64,000 nucleotides of DNA, taken from the NCBI GenBank assembly GCA_020543525.1, contig JAHYIO010000005.1, positions 1,399,001 through 1,463,000 on the forward strand. The letters run 5' to 3'. Made by a program: the position numbers and the translations under genes. Below the pieces are notes generated by a model that searched no databases, had not been told where the DNA came from, and worked only from the letters and a program-made list of their open reading frames with translations. Each line of letters begins with the position of its first letter. The first letter of the stretch is position 1. The stretch comes from Coriolopsis trogii. Taxonomy: Eukaryota > Basidiomycota > Agaricomycetes > Polyporales > Polyporaceae. This document shows positions 46,575 to 57,662 of the stretch, piece after piece.

Positions 46575-48676
46575 ATGGACTTTACGGAGATCTACAAGCA
46601 GACAGCATCCCTAGTCTCGTTTAGCCCGGGCACTCACTTTCTCCTCACCGCGGTCCAAGACCGACTGATCGTTCGCCGGTCGGATTCTTTTCAGATCGCC
46701 CGCACCTGGCTCGTCGACACCTCGCCCTCTCCCACAGCAGCAGCTCTGGCTCACGCCGGCTCGTCTTCACAACGCGAGAGGGACAAAGCGGGGGACGTGG
46801 CGTCGGGCGCGTGGATCACGCACGCTGGCTGGTCATGCGACTCGGAGTACGTCCTCGGTGCGTGCGCGAAGACGGGCGTGGTGTGTGTCTACAAGCTGAG
46901 GGACGAGACGTGGAGTGCTCGGATCGAGGCGGGCTCTGAGGGCCTCGTGAAGGCGGAGTGGGCTCCGGATGGGCGGACGGTGTTGTGCTTCTCTGAGTGG
47001 GGGGTGAGTGTCTATGAGATGTTTCGTTCGTGGCTGGACCCAGAGGATGCGTACTGATCATAGCTGGCTCTTGCAGCTCAGGGTGACCATGTGGTCACTA
47101 GTGACCGGGGCTGCGACGTACGTCCAATATCCCATCCATCCAGACCGCGGTATGTCGGGCTACAGTCGTGAGGTGTGCAGTACAATTCACCGCTCGCGGG
47201 TTTTCAGGGTATGCATTCCGTCAAGACTCGCGGTACTTTGTCCTTGCGGAGAGACACAAGTCCAAGGACACCCTTGGAGTGTACGATGCGCATGAAGCGT
47301 ACCGCCTCGTCCGGGTGCGTCGCTCGTCCGGCTCGTGTGCGCACGGAGCGTAACATGACGCGGCTCAGCACTTCCCCCTCCCGACAAGCTCGCTCTCATC
47401 GCTGTCTCTCTCTCCAACGGGTAACTACCTTGCCGTATGGGAGGGACCGCTGGAAGTGCGTGTATTCTCCCGTCCAGTCGATACTGTGTGGACTGACGGT
47501 ATCGCGAGAATAGTACAAGCTGTACATCGTCACCCTCGCAGGGACTGTAGTGGGGACGTTTACGCCTGACCCTGACCCTGGATTTGGCATTCGGACTGTG
47601 TCCTGGCACCCTTCGGGCATGTTCCTCGCCGTAGCTGGAGCTGATGACAAGGTATGTTGGGATCGATTCTAGGTGACTGGTGATCATCGTGCATGAACCC
47701 GAACGCAGGTACATGTGCTGGAAAGCCTGACCTGGAATGCAATAGCCACCCTTGACCTCCCCAGCCGAGTGCCTGTGGGTGTGGTACGTTGAACTCGTCA
47801 CGATCTCCCTCGTGCAGCGTGTAGATGATGTCCCATAGCATATCTGGAGAGAGCCTACCGACTGGCTTGAAGCGACACACGGAAGAGGCTTCCTATCATG
47901 TACGTGTTCCAACCATATTCTTTATCCATTGACCCTAATGCATCCGGCATCGTAGACGAACGCATTCGTCCACCCTTCACTCTCCCAACAACGGCCTCTC
48001 AAGTGCGAGCAAAGCCCACCAAGCCCTTCTCATCGTCACGAACCGCGAGCGCGGGCACTAGCGCGCGAACAGGATCCGGCACGACACAGCTTGCGTTTAA
48101 CACATCTGGAACCCTGCTGCTTGTACGATCCGCCTCTGCGCCAACTGCCGTCCTGCTCTACGACTTTCCTCAATATGGAGCGGCGGCCACGTCAACGTCA
48201 ACGTCTTCACGCCCTCATCATCCGTCGGCGCCCTCCGTCTCATCACCGCGCCTACGAACGGTCCTGTTGCACACACAGCCGGTGACGACTGCACGGTGGA
48301 ACCCCGATCCTGGACGTGCAGGCCGGCTCGCAGTCGCGTGCGGGAGCCAGAGCGTGTACTTGTGGAGCGACGAGTGGGTCGCGGAACCCGAGGACTCTGG
48401 TCCGGGTCAAGAAGGCCGTGGCCGTTCGACGGAGAACGAAGAAGACTCGGAGGTGGCAGAGTGTGTTGGGGTGCCTGCGCGTCAGTGATTTTCCGCTTGC
48501 GTGCGTCTTTGAGGCACGAGGAGTACGCTGACTGGAGGACTGCTCTTGCAGAGAAATTCGAGACGCGAGATATCAGGTGGGCGCCAGATGGGAAGGGCAT
48601 GATTCTCCTCGATCGGGAGACGTTCTGCTGTGCGTTTGAGGTGGAGGAAGAGGGGCAGGATGGTCCATCCGGGTGA
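46575..48676 (+). CDS. wdr8: WD-repeat protein of the WDR8/WRAP73 family
   Basis: Nine exons: 46575-47003, 47077-47149, 47208-47314, 47369-47455, 47514-47651, 47709-47783, 47839-47899, 47956-48480 and 48552-48676, all phases consistent, 539 residues. The diagnostic start is MDFTEIYKQTASLVSFSPGT. Family blocks follow: EGLVKAEWAPDGRTVLCFSE, LRVTMWSLVTGAATYVQYP, SRYFVLAERHKSKDTLGVYD, GNYLAVWEGPLEYKLYIV, GIRTVSWHPSGMFLAVAGAD and THGRGFLSY. The protein forms a beta-propeller. In fission yeast and animals Wdr8 works at spindle pole bodies or centrosomes with a SSX2IP/Msd1 partner. A Ser/Thr/Pro-rich insert (about 48000-48240) separates the last blades. The C-terminus has RWAPDGKGMILLDRETF. Confidence 0.88.
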
Positions 48677-49552
48677 ACTGGGGGAGAAGCCCCATATATT
48701 GGATCTTCCACTATCTACAGTTGAGTGTTCCTGTTGGCGATTCTCGTAGGCAGCGACAATACTTATTGCTCAGTAGATGTATTCATAGCCGTATTATCGT
48801 AAGCAACGCCGTCCCATAGCAAAGGTGTATGAGGTGTGATATCCTGCGCGTTTGCACGTCGCCTCTGCTTTCACCACGAGCGGAAAATGGGAAGCCGTGT
48901 GCTCTGCCAGCAAGGTTCATGGGTGTCGGGTCAGGATTCCGCTCATGACACCCCTTTCCTCCGCAACATTGGCTGATAGCTTTACCATTGCCTTCTTCAC
49001 ACAAAGCAAGGTGTGACTCATGCCTGTTAGGGATGAGGCGAGATCGCTCTGTGATAGCCTAGACTTGCCCAAAAACGCATGGTGGGATTACCTTCCTATC
49101 CTCCCTGCTTGTTTCTCACTCTGATTGCTCGACATAGAACACCTCAAACCATAGGGCCACAACTATGACCCCCGCAGTGATTCTCTATCGTCCTTCAGAT
49201 GGAAGCTTGCTGCGGTATTCCCCCCATCGTCATTGGCCCGCTCAGTCTCCGTCCGCATGTGCTCCGTGCACGGCCTTGACGTCGTCTACAATACAGTGTA
49301 CCACCCGTTTGGCCGACATGTCTTGCTTCCCGCCGAGCGTACAAGTCCCGTCGCCCCATGAAGGCCGATCGGTCGAGTCCCAAGGTACTTCGTTTCCGCC
49401 ACCGTTGTGGTCATTACCGGACAGGTACCCCGCCCGCGTCACACGTGAATTTGTAGTACCGTACGTATCGTGGGGCCCTACCGTCAGAGCAGTCGGAACT
49501 GACAACCGCATATCCCCTTCTTCCTAGGTTTGAACTGTCAATGCTGTCCCTC
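48677..49552. other. Intergenic, nothing supported
   Basis: 3' flank of the WD gene up to the first copy of the tandem hydrophobin unit. Confidence 0.5.
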
Positions 49553-49962
49553 GTAGGCTATTCTACATCGTCACGCACAATTTTCCGTAGCTTGCTGGAT
49601 ATCTCTTTGCAGAGCCAGAGCGTATTCGATTGCTCTCGATCACTTTAAATGACATTGCCGCGGGATTTCGGAAGCGCCAAGAGGCGCACAGTTCCCGCTG
49701 GAAGATCCTCTCATAAGGTGATGGGTACGTTTGTCTCACAGTTCTCGACACGGCCGTGCCGTACCCTCAAGGATGCACGGACGAAGATCAATTGACTACC
49801 GCCGGAGAGGCACCTAATTATGGCCGTGCCGTAAGTCGACGACACTTCAGTTTGCACTCCTTGCTCGGCCTTGTCTTGGAAATCTCGGATCCCCACTTCG
49901 GAGCTCTCACCCATTCACATGGATGAGGTGAGAACCAACGTTCTCCGATATAGGTGGACGCG

Positions 49963-49999
49963 GTACGTGAAGAGCGCTTTAGGTTTTGCCGTGCGTGCA
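49963..49999 (+). promoter_or_regulatory. Conserved upstream block, hydrophobin copy 1
   Basis: GTACGTGAAGAGCGCTTTAG and the following TTTTGCCGTGCGTGCA are nearly identical in all three copies while flanking bases differ. It sits 225-260 bases before the ATG, so it may be a regulatory site. Confidence 0.5.
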
Positions 50000-50147
50000 G
50001 CATTCATCCAGTCTGTCCGGTGCAGGAGCGGCGTAGTTGACATGTTGACGTACTCTACAGAGTGGACCATACGGTATTTCCGACTGACGGAGAGAGGTCG
50101 TGACGAGGGGGTGCAACTAGGAGCTTCCCACCTCACAGACTGGACGA

Positions 50148-50155
50148 TATATAAG
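50148..50155 (+). promoter_or_regulatory. TATA box of hydrophobin 4
   Basis: TATATAAG, about 70 bases upstream of the ATG at 50224. Confidence 0.55.
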
Positions 50156-50223
50156 CTGTGCTTCCGAAGTGGGGAACTGCAGGCCCCGAGTCTCCAGCAG
50201 CGACGAGCAGAGTTTCCAGCAGC

Positions 50224-50983
50224 ATGTTTTCTCACAGCCTTTCCTGCCTTGCGGTCCTGACCACTGCGCTGACCGTGGTGAAGGCGAACCCCATCGTCAC
50301 CGCGCCCCCTGCAGCCGCGCAGGCTTCCGTCCTCCCGTCGGGACCAGTGTCCGCGATCGACATAGGACAGTGCCTTGCAACCCTTCAATGCTGCCAGAGC
50401 ACCATCGAGTTCCCTGTCCTCAACTCGATTCTCCCGATCCCTCTGCCGTCGGGAGTGCCGCTGCCCTCTCTTGGTCCACTAATCGGCCTTCAGTGCTCTG
50501 GTGCCACTGATTTGAACATCTTTGGAAACCAATGGTGCGTTGTCGGCCCATCCCCCTTTTCGACCAACGCTGGGCCATGCTGACTACGGACAATAACATA
50601 GCTTGCAAGGAGGAACGCCTGTCTGCTGTCAGGACGTGATCCTTGGTATGTGACTCTATTTGCGCTGATCTCGACCAGCATGGACATTGAACACTTTTGC
50701 GACAGGCATCGGCGAGGGCTGCGAGCTCGTCACGGCCGCACTTCCAACCATCTTGCCTTCTTTGCCTCCCATTTCCATTCCCGGTCTGCCTCCCATCACC
50801 CTCTCTCTGCCGTTGTTGCCTCCCATCACTATCGGAGGCTCTTCGCCTACTCCGTCGCCGTCCAACCCGCTCGGGATTTCATTGCCAATCCCTCTGCCGA
50901 CGATCTCGCTCCCGCTCCCAATTTCCCTCCCGTTCGGCCTTGTGGAAGAGTCTGCGGCGGTGCCGACGCCTTCGTCCGACTGA
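50224..50983 (+). CDS. Hydrophobin with Pro/Leu/Ile-rich C-terminal tail, copy 1 (210 aa)
   Basis: Exons are 50224-50534, 50602-50645 and 50706-50983. Signal peptide MFSHSLSCLAVLTTALTVVKA is followed by a short linker and the core: GQCLATLQCCQ (C1-C3), GLQCSGATD (C4), C5 split across intron 1 (TG + C), GTPVCCQDVI (C6-C7) and GEGCELVTA (C8). After C8, where ordinary class I hydrophobins stop within a few residues, it continues for about 85 residues of Pro-rich sequence (ALPTILPSLPPISIPGLPPI, LGISLPIPLPTISLPLPIS) ending VPTPSSD. Intron phases equal those in the first cluster. The linker between C3 and C4 (PVLNSILPIPLPSGVPLPSL) is also Pro/Leu-rich. A wall-spanning or assembly role for the tail is inference. 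Confidence 0.92.
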
Positions 50984-52301
50984 CGCCGCCGCTATCTCCT
51001 CCCGCAGGTTGTTCGATTTCAATCCCCGATTATCTCAGTTTCGTGAAAGCGTGGTTTGATATGCCTTACGAGGGTGACAGTGACGATTGTGAAACGATGG
51101 GTGGCCGGAAATGAAGTTCCATGGTGAGGCGAAGAACGAATGCGAGTTGGGAACGGGATAGGTGGTCAATATTGCTTGTATGCCTTCTTGACGAGATGTT
51201 GCGCTGTTTCACGATTGTTCTACGATGTATGTCAAGTGGATGCCAACGAGTTCTCGGACTTCCCGTGTGGCGAGTGCTTCACCTCAATGTCTCTTCCGAA
51301 GTCCGGTATCTCGAATCTGCGCTGACGGTGTTCGATTGACTCTCTTCGCCGCATTGGCCCACACCACTGCAATCTCGTACGCTCTCCCAGCCTGAGTTCG
51401 AACAATGCATTGATACTTATACTCATATATGTTACTCATAAGTAGGGACACGGAATCATGTTCAAGTTCGTTCTGAGACTTCAGACTTGTATGTAGTGAC
51501 TACCAATCTCGCACCCTCGGATGCAAACCTCGATCCTATGATGACGGTACGCTGCGAATCTATGGTCCCCTCTTCGGCCCACACGCGAAGTCACGACCGT
51601 CTCATTTCCTCCGAAATCCTGATTCTCGTTATTTAGCGCGATGACGCTCACGGCACAGACTCTTTGGCGCCTTATATAGCTGTATCCCCACGCCACTTCG
51701 GTTTGGTATCCGCTCATCCGTCTCCCATTCGTTGTTCCCGCGTATCATGGTATGCTGAAACTGTGCGCAGCCTGACCCGTTTCAGTCTGGAGAAGGTATG
51801 ATTGACACCGTCCTATCCCGATCGCGCTCACTGACGTTGGACGCAGACGTGGATTTGTCGTATACTAGAAGGCTTTGTGTCAAGAACTTGAAATCTCGCT
51901 GTCCCATCTAGTCTCTTACAATGACAGTTCGCTACGTACAAACCTCCGGAGCTTGCTAGTCAAGTTGATCCGATTGTTCCTGATTGCTCGACTCGACCAA
52001 CATCGCCGCGGAATTCGGAAGTGGGAAGAGCCGCGCAGTCCCCGCTGGAAGATTCCTTTCTAAGATACTGGGTACGTTTGTCTCACAGCTTTCGACATGA
52101 CCATGCCGTATCCTCAAGGATGCGCGGATGAAGATCAATTGACCTCCGCCGGAGAGGCACACAACGCCGTGCCGTAAGTCGACGACGCTTCATGTTGCGC
52201 TTCATGCTCACCCTTTTCCTGGATATCTCAGATCCCCGCATTGGAGCTCCCACCCATTCACCCGGATGAGGTGAGAACTACTATTTTCCGATATGCATGT
52301 G
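50984..52301. other. Spacer between hydrophobin copies 1 and 2
   Basis: Holds the 3' part of repeat unit 1 and the 5' part of unit 2. No other gene is supported. Confidence 0.5.
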
Positions 52302-52338
52302 GTACGTGAAGAGCGCTTTAGGTTTTGCCGTGCGTGCA
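52302..52338 (+). promoter_or_regulatory. Conserved upstream block, hydrophobin copy 2
   Basis: Identical to the copy-1 block over the listed 37 bases, about 210-245 bases before the ATG at 52547. Confidence 0.5.
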
Positions 52339-52492
52339 ACATTCATTGAGTCTCACGATGTCCAGTGCAGGAGCGGCGAAGTCGACACGTTGACGTACTC
52401 TTCAAAGTGGGCCATACGGGATCTCCGACTTTCGGGGAGAAGTAGTGACAAGAGTGTGCAACCAGGTGCTTCCCACCGCATCATTTCGATGA

Positions 52493-52499
52493 TATATAT
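52493..52499 (+). promoter_or_regulatory. TATA-like element of hydrophobin 5
   Basis: TATATAT, about 48 bases upstream of the ATG; weaker than in copy 1. Confidence 0.45.
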
Positions 52500-52546
52500 G
52501 CCGTAGCCCCGGGATCCGAAACTGCACGCCCCGAGTCTTCAGCAGC

Positions 52547-53296
52547 ATGTTCACTTGCAGCCTTCCCCTCCTCGCGGTCTTGGCTACTACGCTGGTCCTG
52601 GTGGCGGCGAACCCCGTCATCACGGCGCCCCCTGCAATCGCGCAGGCTTCCGTCCTTCCAACCGCGGCAGTGTCCACGATCGACGTGAAGCAGTGTTCTG
52701 CGACCCTCCAATGCTGCCAGAGCACCATCGAAGTTCCCGTACTGACTTCGCTCCTCCCAATCCTACCGTCGGGATTGCCGTTGCCCTCGCTTGGTCCAGT
52801 CGCCGGTTTAGAGTGCGCCTCTGCTAACAATTCGGACGTCATGGGAGACCAATGGTGTGTACTTAGTCCATCGCTCGCCTGATCGACGCTGACTACCGAC
52901 AATCGCATAGCTTGAAAGGAGTCTTCCCCGTCTGCTGCGAAGCTGTACTCCCTGGTATGTGATTCTCAGCCTGTTTACCCTCCCTCAGAACAAGCATGGG
53001 AATTGAACGATCTTGCGACAGGCGGCTTAGTCGCCGAGGGTTGTGAGCCTGTCACGGCCCCAATCCCATTACCAACCATCCTGCCCCCTTTGCCTACCAT
53101 ATCCATCCCTGGTTTGCCTCCCATCACCATATCCATTCCTCTTTTGCCCCCAATCATCATCGGAGAGTCCTCGTCTACTCCGGCAGCGTCGAACCCTCTT
53201 GGGATTTCACTGCCCATCCCTTTGCCGACGATCTCGCTCCCGTTCGGCCTAGTGGAAGCGTCTGCGGCGGTGCCGAGTCCTTCGTCCAGTGACTGA
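52547..53296 (+). CDS. Hydrophobin with Pro/Ile-rich C-terminal tail, copy 2 (208 aa)
   Basis: Exons are 52547-52854, 52911-52954 and 53022-53296. Signal peptide MFTCSLPLLAVLATTLVLVA is followed by KQCSATLQCCQ (C1-C3), GLECASANN (C4), C5 split across intron 1, FPVCCEAV (C6-C7) and AEGCEPVTA (C8). The tail is about 80 residues with LPTISIPGLPPITISIPLL and repeats the SNPLGISLPIPLP segment of copy 1. The signal region holds an extra Cys (MFTC). It is the most similar of the three to copy 3 around the core, and its tail is closest to copy 1. Confidence 0.92.
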
Positions 53297-54551
53297 CACC
53301 GTCGCGATCTCTTCCCCACATCGTTCGCTGTCAATCCGTGATGATCCCGATATCGTGCAAGTTGGGTCTCTAATGCCTTACGAGGACTCTTATATGACGG
53401 TGGAGGTGGCATTGGTGCAGCGATGGGTTGCTGAAGTCGTGCCGACTCGGAGGCCGAGAGCGTTTCGGAGCAAACGTGAGCTGGAAACGGGCTGCGTTTC
53501 CAACACTGTTTGTACTCCTTAATGAGATGGTGCTTTTGTTCTACAATATATGTCGAGTGAATGACAACTTGAACGAGTTCTCGGGCTTCCCCTGTCGGGA
53601 GTGCTTCACTCCGAGGTCCCTCCCACAGTTTGTGTCGATACTTTCGAATCTGTCCATTCACGGCTCGGTCACCGGTCGTCTATCAGAGGGCTCAAAAACG
53701 GACACGACCGGACTTTACAACACAAACGACAGTCTCAGTATCCCTTCGGGGTTTGCCATAATCCGAATGTAGCTCAATGAGGCTGAGCTCGGGCCTGCTT
53801 AGGCGACTCGTGCGCGCCTAATCGCCACATCCACTTCAATTTCGTACGACATATGTACGCTACTCATTGATGATAACCTTGCTCATTCGTCTCCCAATGG
53901 TGTTCTCGCCGTGATTGACGGCTACTAAAGGATGCGCAGCCTGGCCTATGTCAGTGTGGAGAAGGTACGATTGACTCCGTGAGTCCGCCTTCGATGTCTG
54001 ACACACACACATGGATATGAGGTTGTTAGTTCAACCAACCGTGACTGCCCTGCCAGACTCGCTTCCGAATGACACGCACTACAAATTCATGTCTTCCTCG
54101 GTATGATCTGCTCTCGTTGTCCTCTAGGCCTTCCACATCGTCACGTACAATCTTCCGGAGCTTGCTAGATATCCGACTCGGAGTCCCTCTATAGAGCCAA
54201 AGCATACTATCCGACCGATTGCTCTAGATCATCCCAACTGACATCACCGCGGAACTTCGGAAGCGCGAAGGAGGCACACAATCCCCGCTGGAAGATCCCA
54301 TCATAAGTCGATGGGGACGTTTGTCTCACAGTTTTCGACATGACCGTGCCATACCCTCAAGGATGGGCAGACGAAGATCAATTGAACATCACCGGAGAGG
54401 CACACAACAATACCCATGCCGTAAGACGACGGCACTTCATTTGCACTCCTTCAGGCTCACCCTTGGTCGTGGAATCTCAGATCCCCGCGTTACAGCTCCC
54501 ACCCATTCAACCTGATGAAGTGAGAACTTGACAGAGGTGGACGTGCGTGTG
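53297..54551. other. Spacer between hydrophobin copies 2 and 3
   Basis: 3' part of repeat unit 2 and 5' part of unit 3. No other gene is supported. Confidence 0.5.
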
Positions 54552-54588
54552 GTACGTGAAGAGCGCGTTAGGTTTTGCCGTGCGTGCA
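54552..54588 (+). promoter_or_regulatory. Conserved upstream block, hydrophobin copy 3
   Basis: Differs from copies 1 and 2 at one base (GCG for GCT), about 225-260 bases before the ATG at 54813. Confidence 0.5.
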
Positions 54589-54734
54589 ACATCCATTCAG
54601 TCTCAGGCTGTCGAGCGCAGGAGCGGCGAAGTCGACATGTTGACGTACTCTTCCAAAGTGGGCCATACGGGATCTCCGACTTACGGAGAGACAGATCGCG
54701 ACAGGGAGAGCTTCCCACCGTACTTTCCCGACAG

Positions 54735-54741
54735 TATATAT
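54735..54741 (+). promoter_or_regulatory. TATA-like element of hydrophobin 6
   Basis: TATATAT, about 72 bases upstream of the ATG at 54813. Confidence 0.45.
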
Positions 54742-54812
54742 GCCATAGCTCCGAAACACGGAACTGCAGGCTCCGGGTCTCCAGACATCGACGAGCAGAT
54801 TTCTCCAGCAGC

Positions 54813-55869
54813 ATGTATACTTACAGCCTTCCCTTCCTCGCAGTCTGCACCACTGTACTGACAGCGGTGAGGGCGAACCCCATCGTCACGGCACCTCCTG
54901 CAGCCGCGCAGCTTTCCATCCTCCCGACGGCAGCCGTGTCCCCCATCGACGTAAATCAGTGTTCCGCAACCCTCCAATGCTGCCAGAGCACCGTGGAACT
55001 TCCTGTCTTGACGTCGATCCTCCCGCTCCCCTTACCGTCGGGATTACCGCTGCCTTCGCTTGGTCCAATCGCCGGTTTCGAGTGCTCTTCTGCTAATTCT
55101 TCGGACGTCGTTGTGGACCAATGGTGTGTGTTCAGTCCATCGCTCTCCCGATCGACGCTGACTACGGACAACCACATAGCCTGCAAGGAGTCTTCCCCCT
55201 TTGCTGCCAAGATGTGCTCCCTGGTATGTGACTCTGCTTGTGCTCTCCTCAGAACACGCATGGACGTTGAATGATCTTGTTATAGGTGGCTTGGTCGCCG
55301 AAGGATGTGAACCTGTCACAGCCGCGCCGATCCCGGTTCCAACAGTCACAATCACAGTCACCCTCCCTGGTTTGCCCACCTCCATTCCAATCTCAATCCC
55401 TGGTTTGCCTACCTCCATTCCAATCTCGATCCCTGGTTTGCCCACCTCTCTCCCAATCTCGATCCCTGGTTTGCCTCCTATCACCATCCCTGGTTTACCC
55501 ATCTCCCTCCCAACCTCACTCCCAATCTCCCTTCCTATCTCTCTAGACTCTTCGGCGGCGCCCACGCCTTCTGACCCTCTTCCCATATCCGTGCCGGGCC
55601 TACCCACATCGTTGCCAATCTCTCTCCCTGTTTCCCTCCCGACATCGCTCCCCATCTCTCTGCCTATTTCTCTACCGACGTCGTTACCAATCCAGCTTCC
55701 GACCTCTCTTCCTATCTCCCTTCCCGTCGGAGAGCCCTCACCCACGACCGCTCCTGCCCCGACTACCAGTGCTCCGTCCGTTTCCCTCCCGGTGTCGATA
55801 CCGATCTCCCTCCCTTCCATCTCCCTCCCGATCACTCTCCCGCCTATCCTCGGTGGGCTGGGTCTCTGA
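54813..55869 (+). CDS. Hydrophobin with long repeated C-terminal tail, copy 3 (312 aa)
   Basis: Exons are 54813-55123, 55180-55223 and 55286-55869. The core matches copies 1 and 2: NQCSATLQCCQ (C1-C3), GFECSSANS (C4), C5 split across intron 1, FPLCCQDV (C6-C7) and AEGCEPVTA (C8). The tail after C8 is about 185 residues and is built from short repeats of the type PGLPTSIPISI, later SLPTSLPISLPIS, with a Thr/Pro/Ala-rich break near EPSPTTAPAPTT and an end at ILGGLGL. It is more than twice the tail length of its sisters, apparently through expansion of an 11-residue unit. Alternating Ile/Leu/Ser with Pro suggests an extended, beta-prone, amphipathic rod. Confidence 0.92.
55364..55530 (+). repeat. 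Tandem 33-nt coding repeat in the hydrophobin 6 tail
   Basis: About three to four copies of a 33-nt unit encoding PGLPTSIPISI or PGLPTSLPISI, followed by shorter derivatives (PGLPPITI, PGLPISLPTS). The nucleotide copies are very similar, which suggests recent slippage or unequal exchange. Confidence 0.75.
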
Positions 55870-56369
55870 TGACACGTGAAGACCTGGTGGTTTTTTTTTC
55901 TCGATGACGGAGCGAAAAGAGTTGATGAGATGTTGTGACTTGTGGTTGTGTCGCAGGCGATGAGCGCTCTACGATGCAAGTGGGAAAGGTGTTGGTGGTC
56001 ATGTCGGTTGATGAGCAGACGGACCTATCGCAGGCTCGCTTGTATACGACCACAAGAGTCCAACAACGATGTCTGTTTGCAGTTTTCTCTACATGGATGC
56101 TACGCACCGATGTGTGAATCTAGCCGTGGCATGAGGCTGTGCACGACCAGCGCCACAGCTTCGACGGTCTGCCTTCGCTCCTCCATCATCGCAGCACCCG
56201 ATTCCCCCACGCCACTTCGATTTGTATGCTGTCCCAGTTCACCTGACACTCCTCTGTGTTTGCAACAATGATGCGCAGTGCAACCTGTGTCAGTGTGGGG
56301 AAGGTATGATTGACTTCGCACACCGGATCGAGCTTACTGACGGCCGACACGTACTATAAAGTGTACGCG
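55870..56369. other. Intergenic, end of repeat unit 3
   Basis: No gene is supported; it includes the 3' mark of the tandem unit near 56290 and a run of nine T bases at about 55890. Confidence 0.5.
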
Positions 56370-57074
56370 ATGTCCCCTGTAGAGTCTGCTGCTATTCCTC
56401 CTGCAACTCACCCTCTACCTCTGACGCTCTCCGAACACACGATGAACGTCAGCTTTGTCTCTAGAGACGCCGTGAACTCCGTCATCGTCAACACTGCGAC
56501 AGATCGCGTACTGTTCGAGATCTTCACGAAGCTGAAGCTCACGGGCCGCACCACGACGATGCGCAACGCGGATGGACAAGAGGTCATATTGTATACCAGA
56601 TCATTGGGAAGCGGCGAGAGTGTCACTTTTCGCGGCCAGTCGATGCGTATGAAGGATTTCATGGCTCGCGAGGGACTGCTGCGCGTGTGAGTACTCCAGT
56701 GCATTTCGTTGCGACCCCTCGCTCACAAACTGTATATATATGTGCAGTTCACATCGGATCTCAGCACCTAATGGGAAGCAGTATGTATGGGAGAAACATT
56801 CCGGCGTTGCAAACTTCACTGTACGCCCGCTTCCGTTTCCCATAGTGCTTACCACCACTCATGTGGGACATAGTTGGTCGACCCGCAGACGAAGCAGACT
56901 GTGGCACAGTCCGACCGCGCACGCCTTGGGATAATATCCTCGCGGTCGCAGAAGATGAACATCGAGGTGCTGTCGCCTGAGCTAGCGCCCGTCCTCGACG
57001 TCGTCGTCTTCACGTTCGCGTTGTGCGAGAAGAAGCGCAGGGATCGTGCGGCTGCTGCATCTGCGGCGGCGTGA
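56370..57074 (+). CDS. DUF6593-type protein
   Basis: Exons are 56370-56686, 56748-56820 and 56874-57074, giving 196 residues. After a short Pro-rich N-terminus the domain begins at LSEHTMNVSFVSRDAVNSVI and continues with DRVLFEIFTKLKLTGRTTTM, MRMKDFMAREGL, APNGKQYVWEKHSG and IEVLSPELAPVLDVVVFTFA, and ends EKKRRDRAAAAS. Fungal DUF6593 proteins are small cytosolic proteins expanded in Agaricomycetes with no known function; the beta-sheet-like fold recalls tubby/scramblase-type domains (weak inference). An alternative start at 56442 (MNVSFV) would remove the N-terminal extension. Introns are normal in length. Confidence 0.85.
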
Positions 57075-57662
57075 TCGTTGGTGGGCGATGGGTGTTCTCA
57101 TGTGCCGTAGGTCATGGACACGATTAGTACAGTGCGTTCACGTCTACGCGAGCACTATACAACGTGAAGCCTTGCGCTACTGACACCCTGTCGTAACAGT
57201 CACCGACAAGAATGAGCGACTTGGACCTTGTCCATCCACGCTCTCTGCGCATGTTTGTGTTTTCCTACCTTGCCTAGTCCTTCAAGTCACGACGGACGAA
57301 CTTGAGGCTCCGATGGGCGATCATCGCTCGCTTTCGTGGGACGTTGCCCTAACTCTGCACGAGCCGCTGTGGACTACCTTCACGACTTGTTCTGGCCCAA
57401 TAAATCTCATGATCATGACACGACGCGCAACCCACTCGGCTTACTGTCAATGCGCCAGAGACGTCGCACAGATTTATCGTCGAACATTACCTGAGGAGAC
57501 ATCCCTTGGCGAGGTTGTCGTTGTCTCTTGTGTGAAGGTGCGCAGGGATGGCACGACCAATTGAAGGAAGTGCTGACAGATGACTTGTTGCAGTTGCTAT
57601 AGAGGATATCGAGCCAGTACAGTGACCCGGAAGCCCGCTCTCGAACGACACCTGCTACATCC
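57075..57662. other. Intergenic, nothing supported
   Basis: Convergent 3' flanks of the DUF6593 gene (+) and the first membrane-protein paralogue (-). Confidence 0.5.

Larger units (their letters stand above)
49553..56330. repeat. Tandem triplication of a 2.3-kb hydrophobin-bearing segment
   Basis: Three direct copies are visible: about 49553-51800, 51880-53985 and 54120-56330. Shared marks in order are: ACATCGTCACG-ACAAT near 49565 and 54135; GAAGATCAATTGA plus CCGGAGAGGCAC at 49785, 52130 and 54375; the 37-bp promoter block at 49963, 52302 and 54552; the hydrophobin gene; GAGTTCTCGG-CTTCCC at 51248 and 53575; and TCAGT-TGG-GAAGGTA-GATTGAC at 51784, 53952 and 56290. Gene starts are spaced 2,323 and 2,266 bp apart. 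Sequence between the marks has diverged, so the duplications are not recent. Confidence 0.85.
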
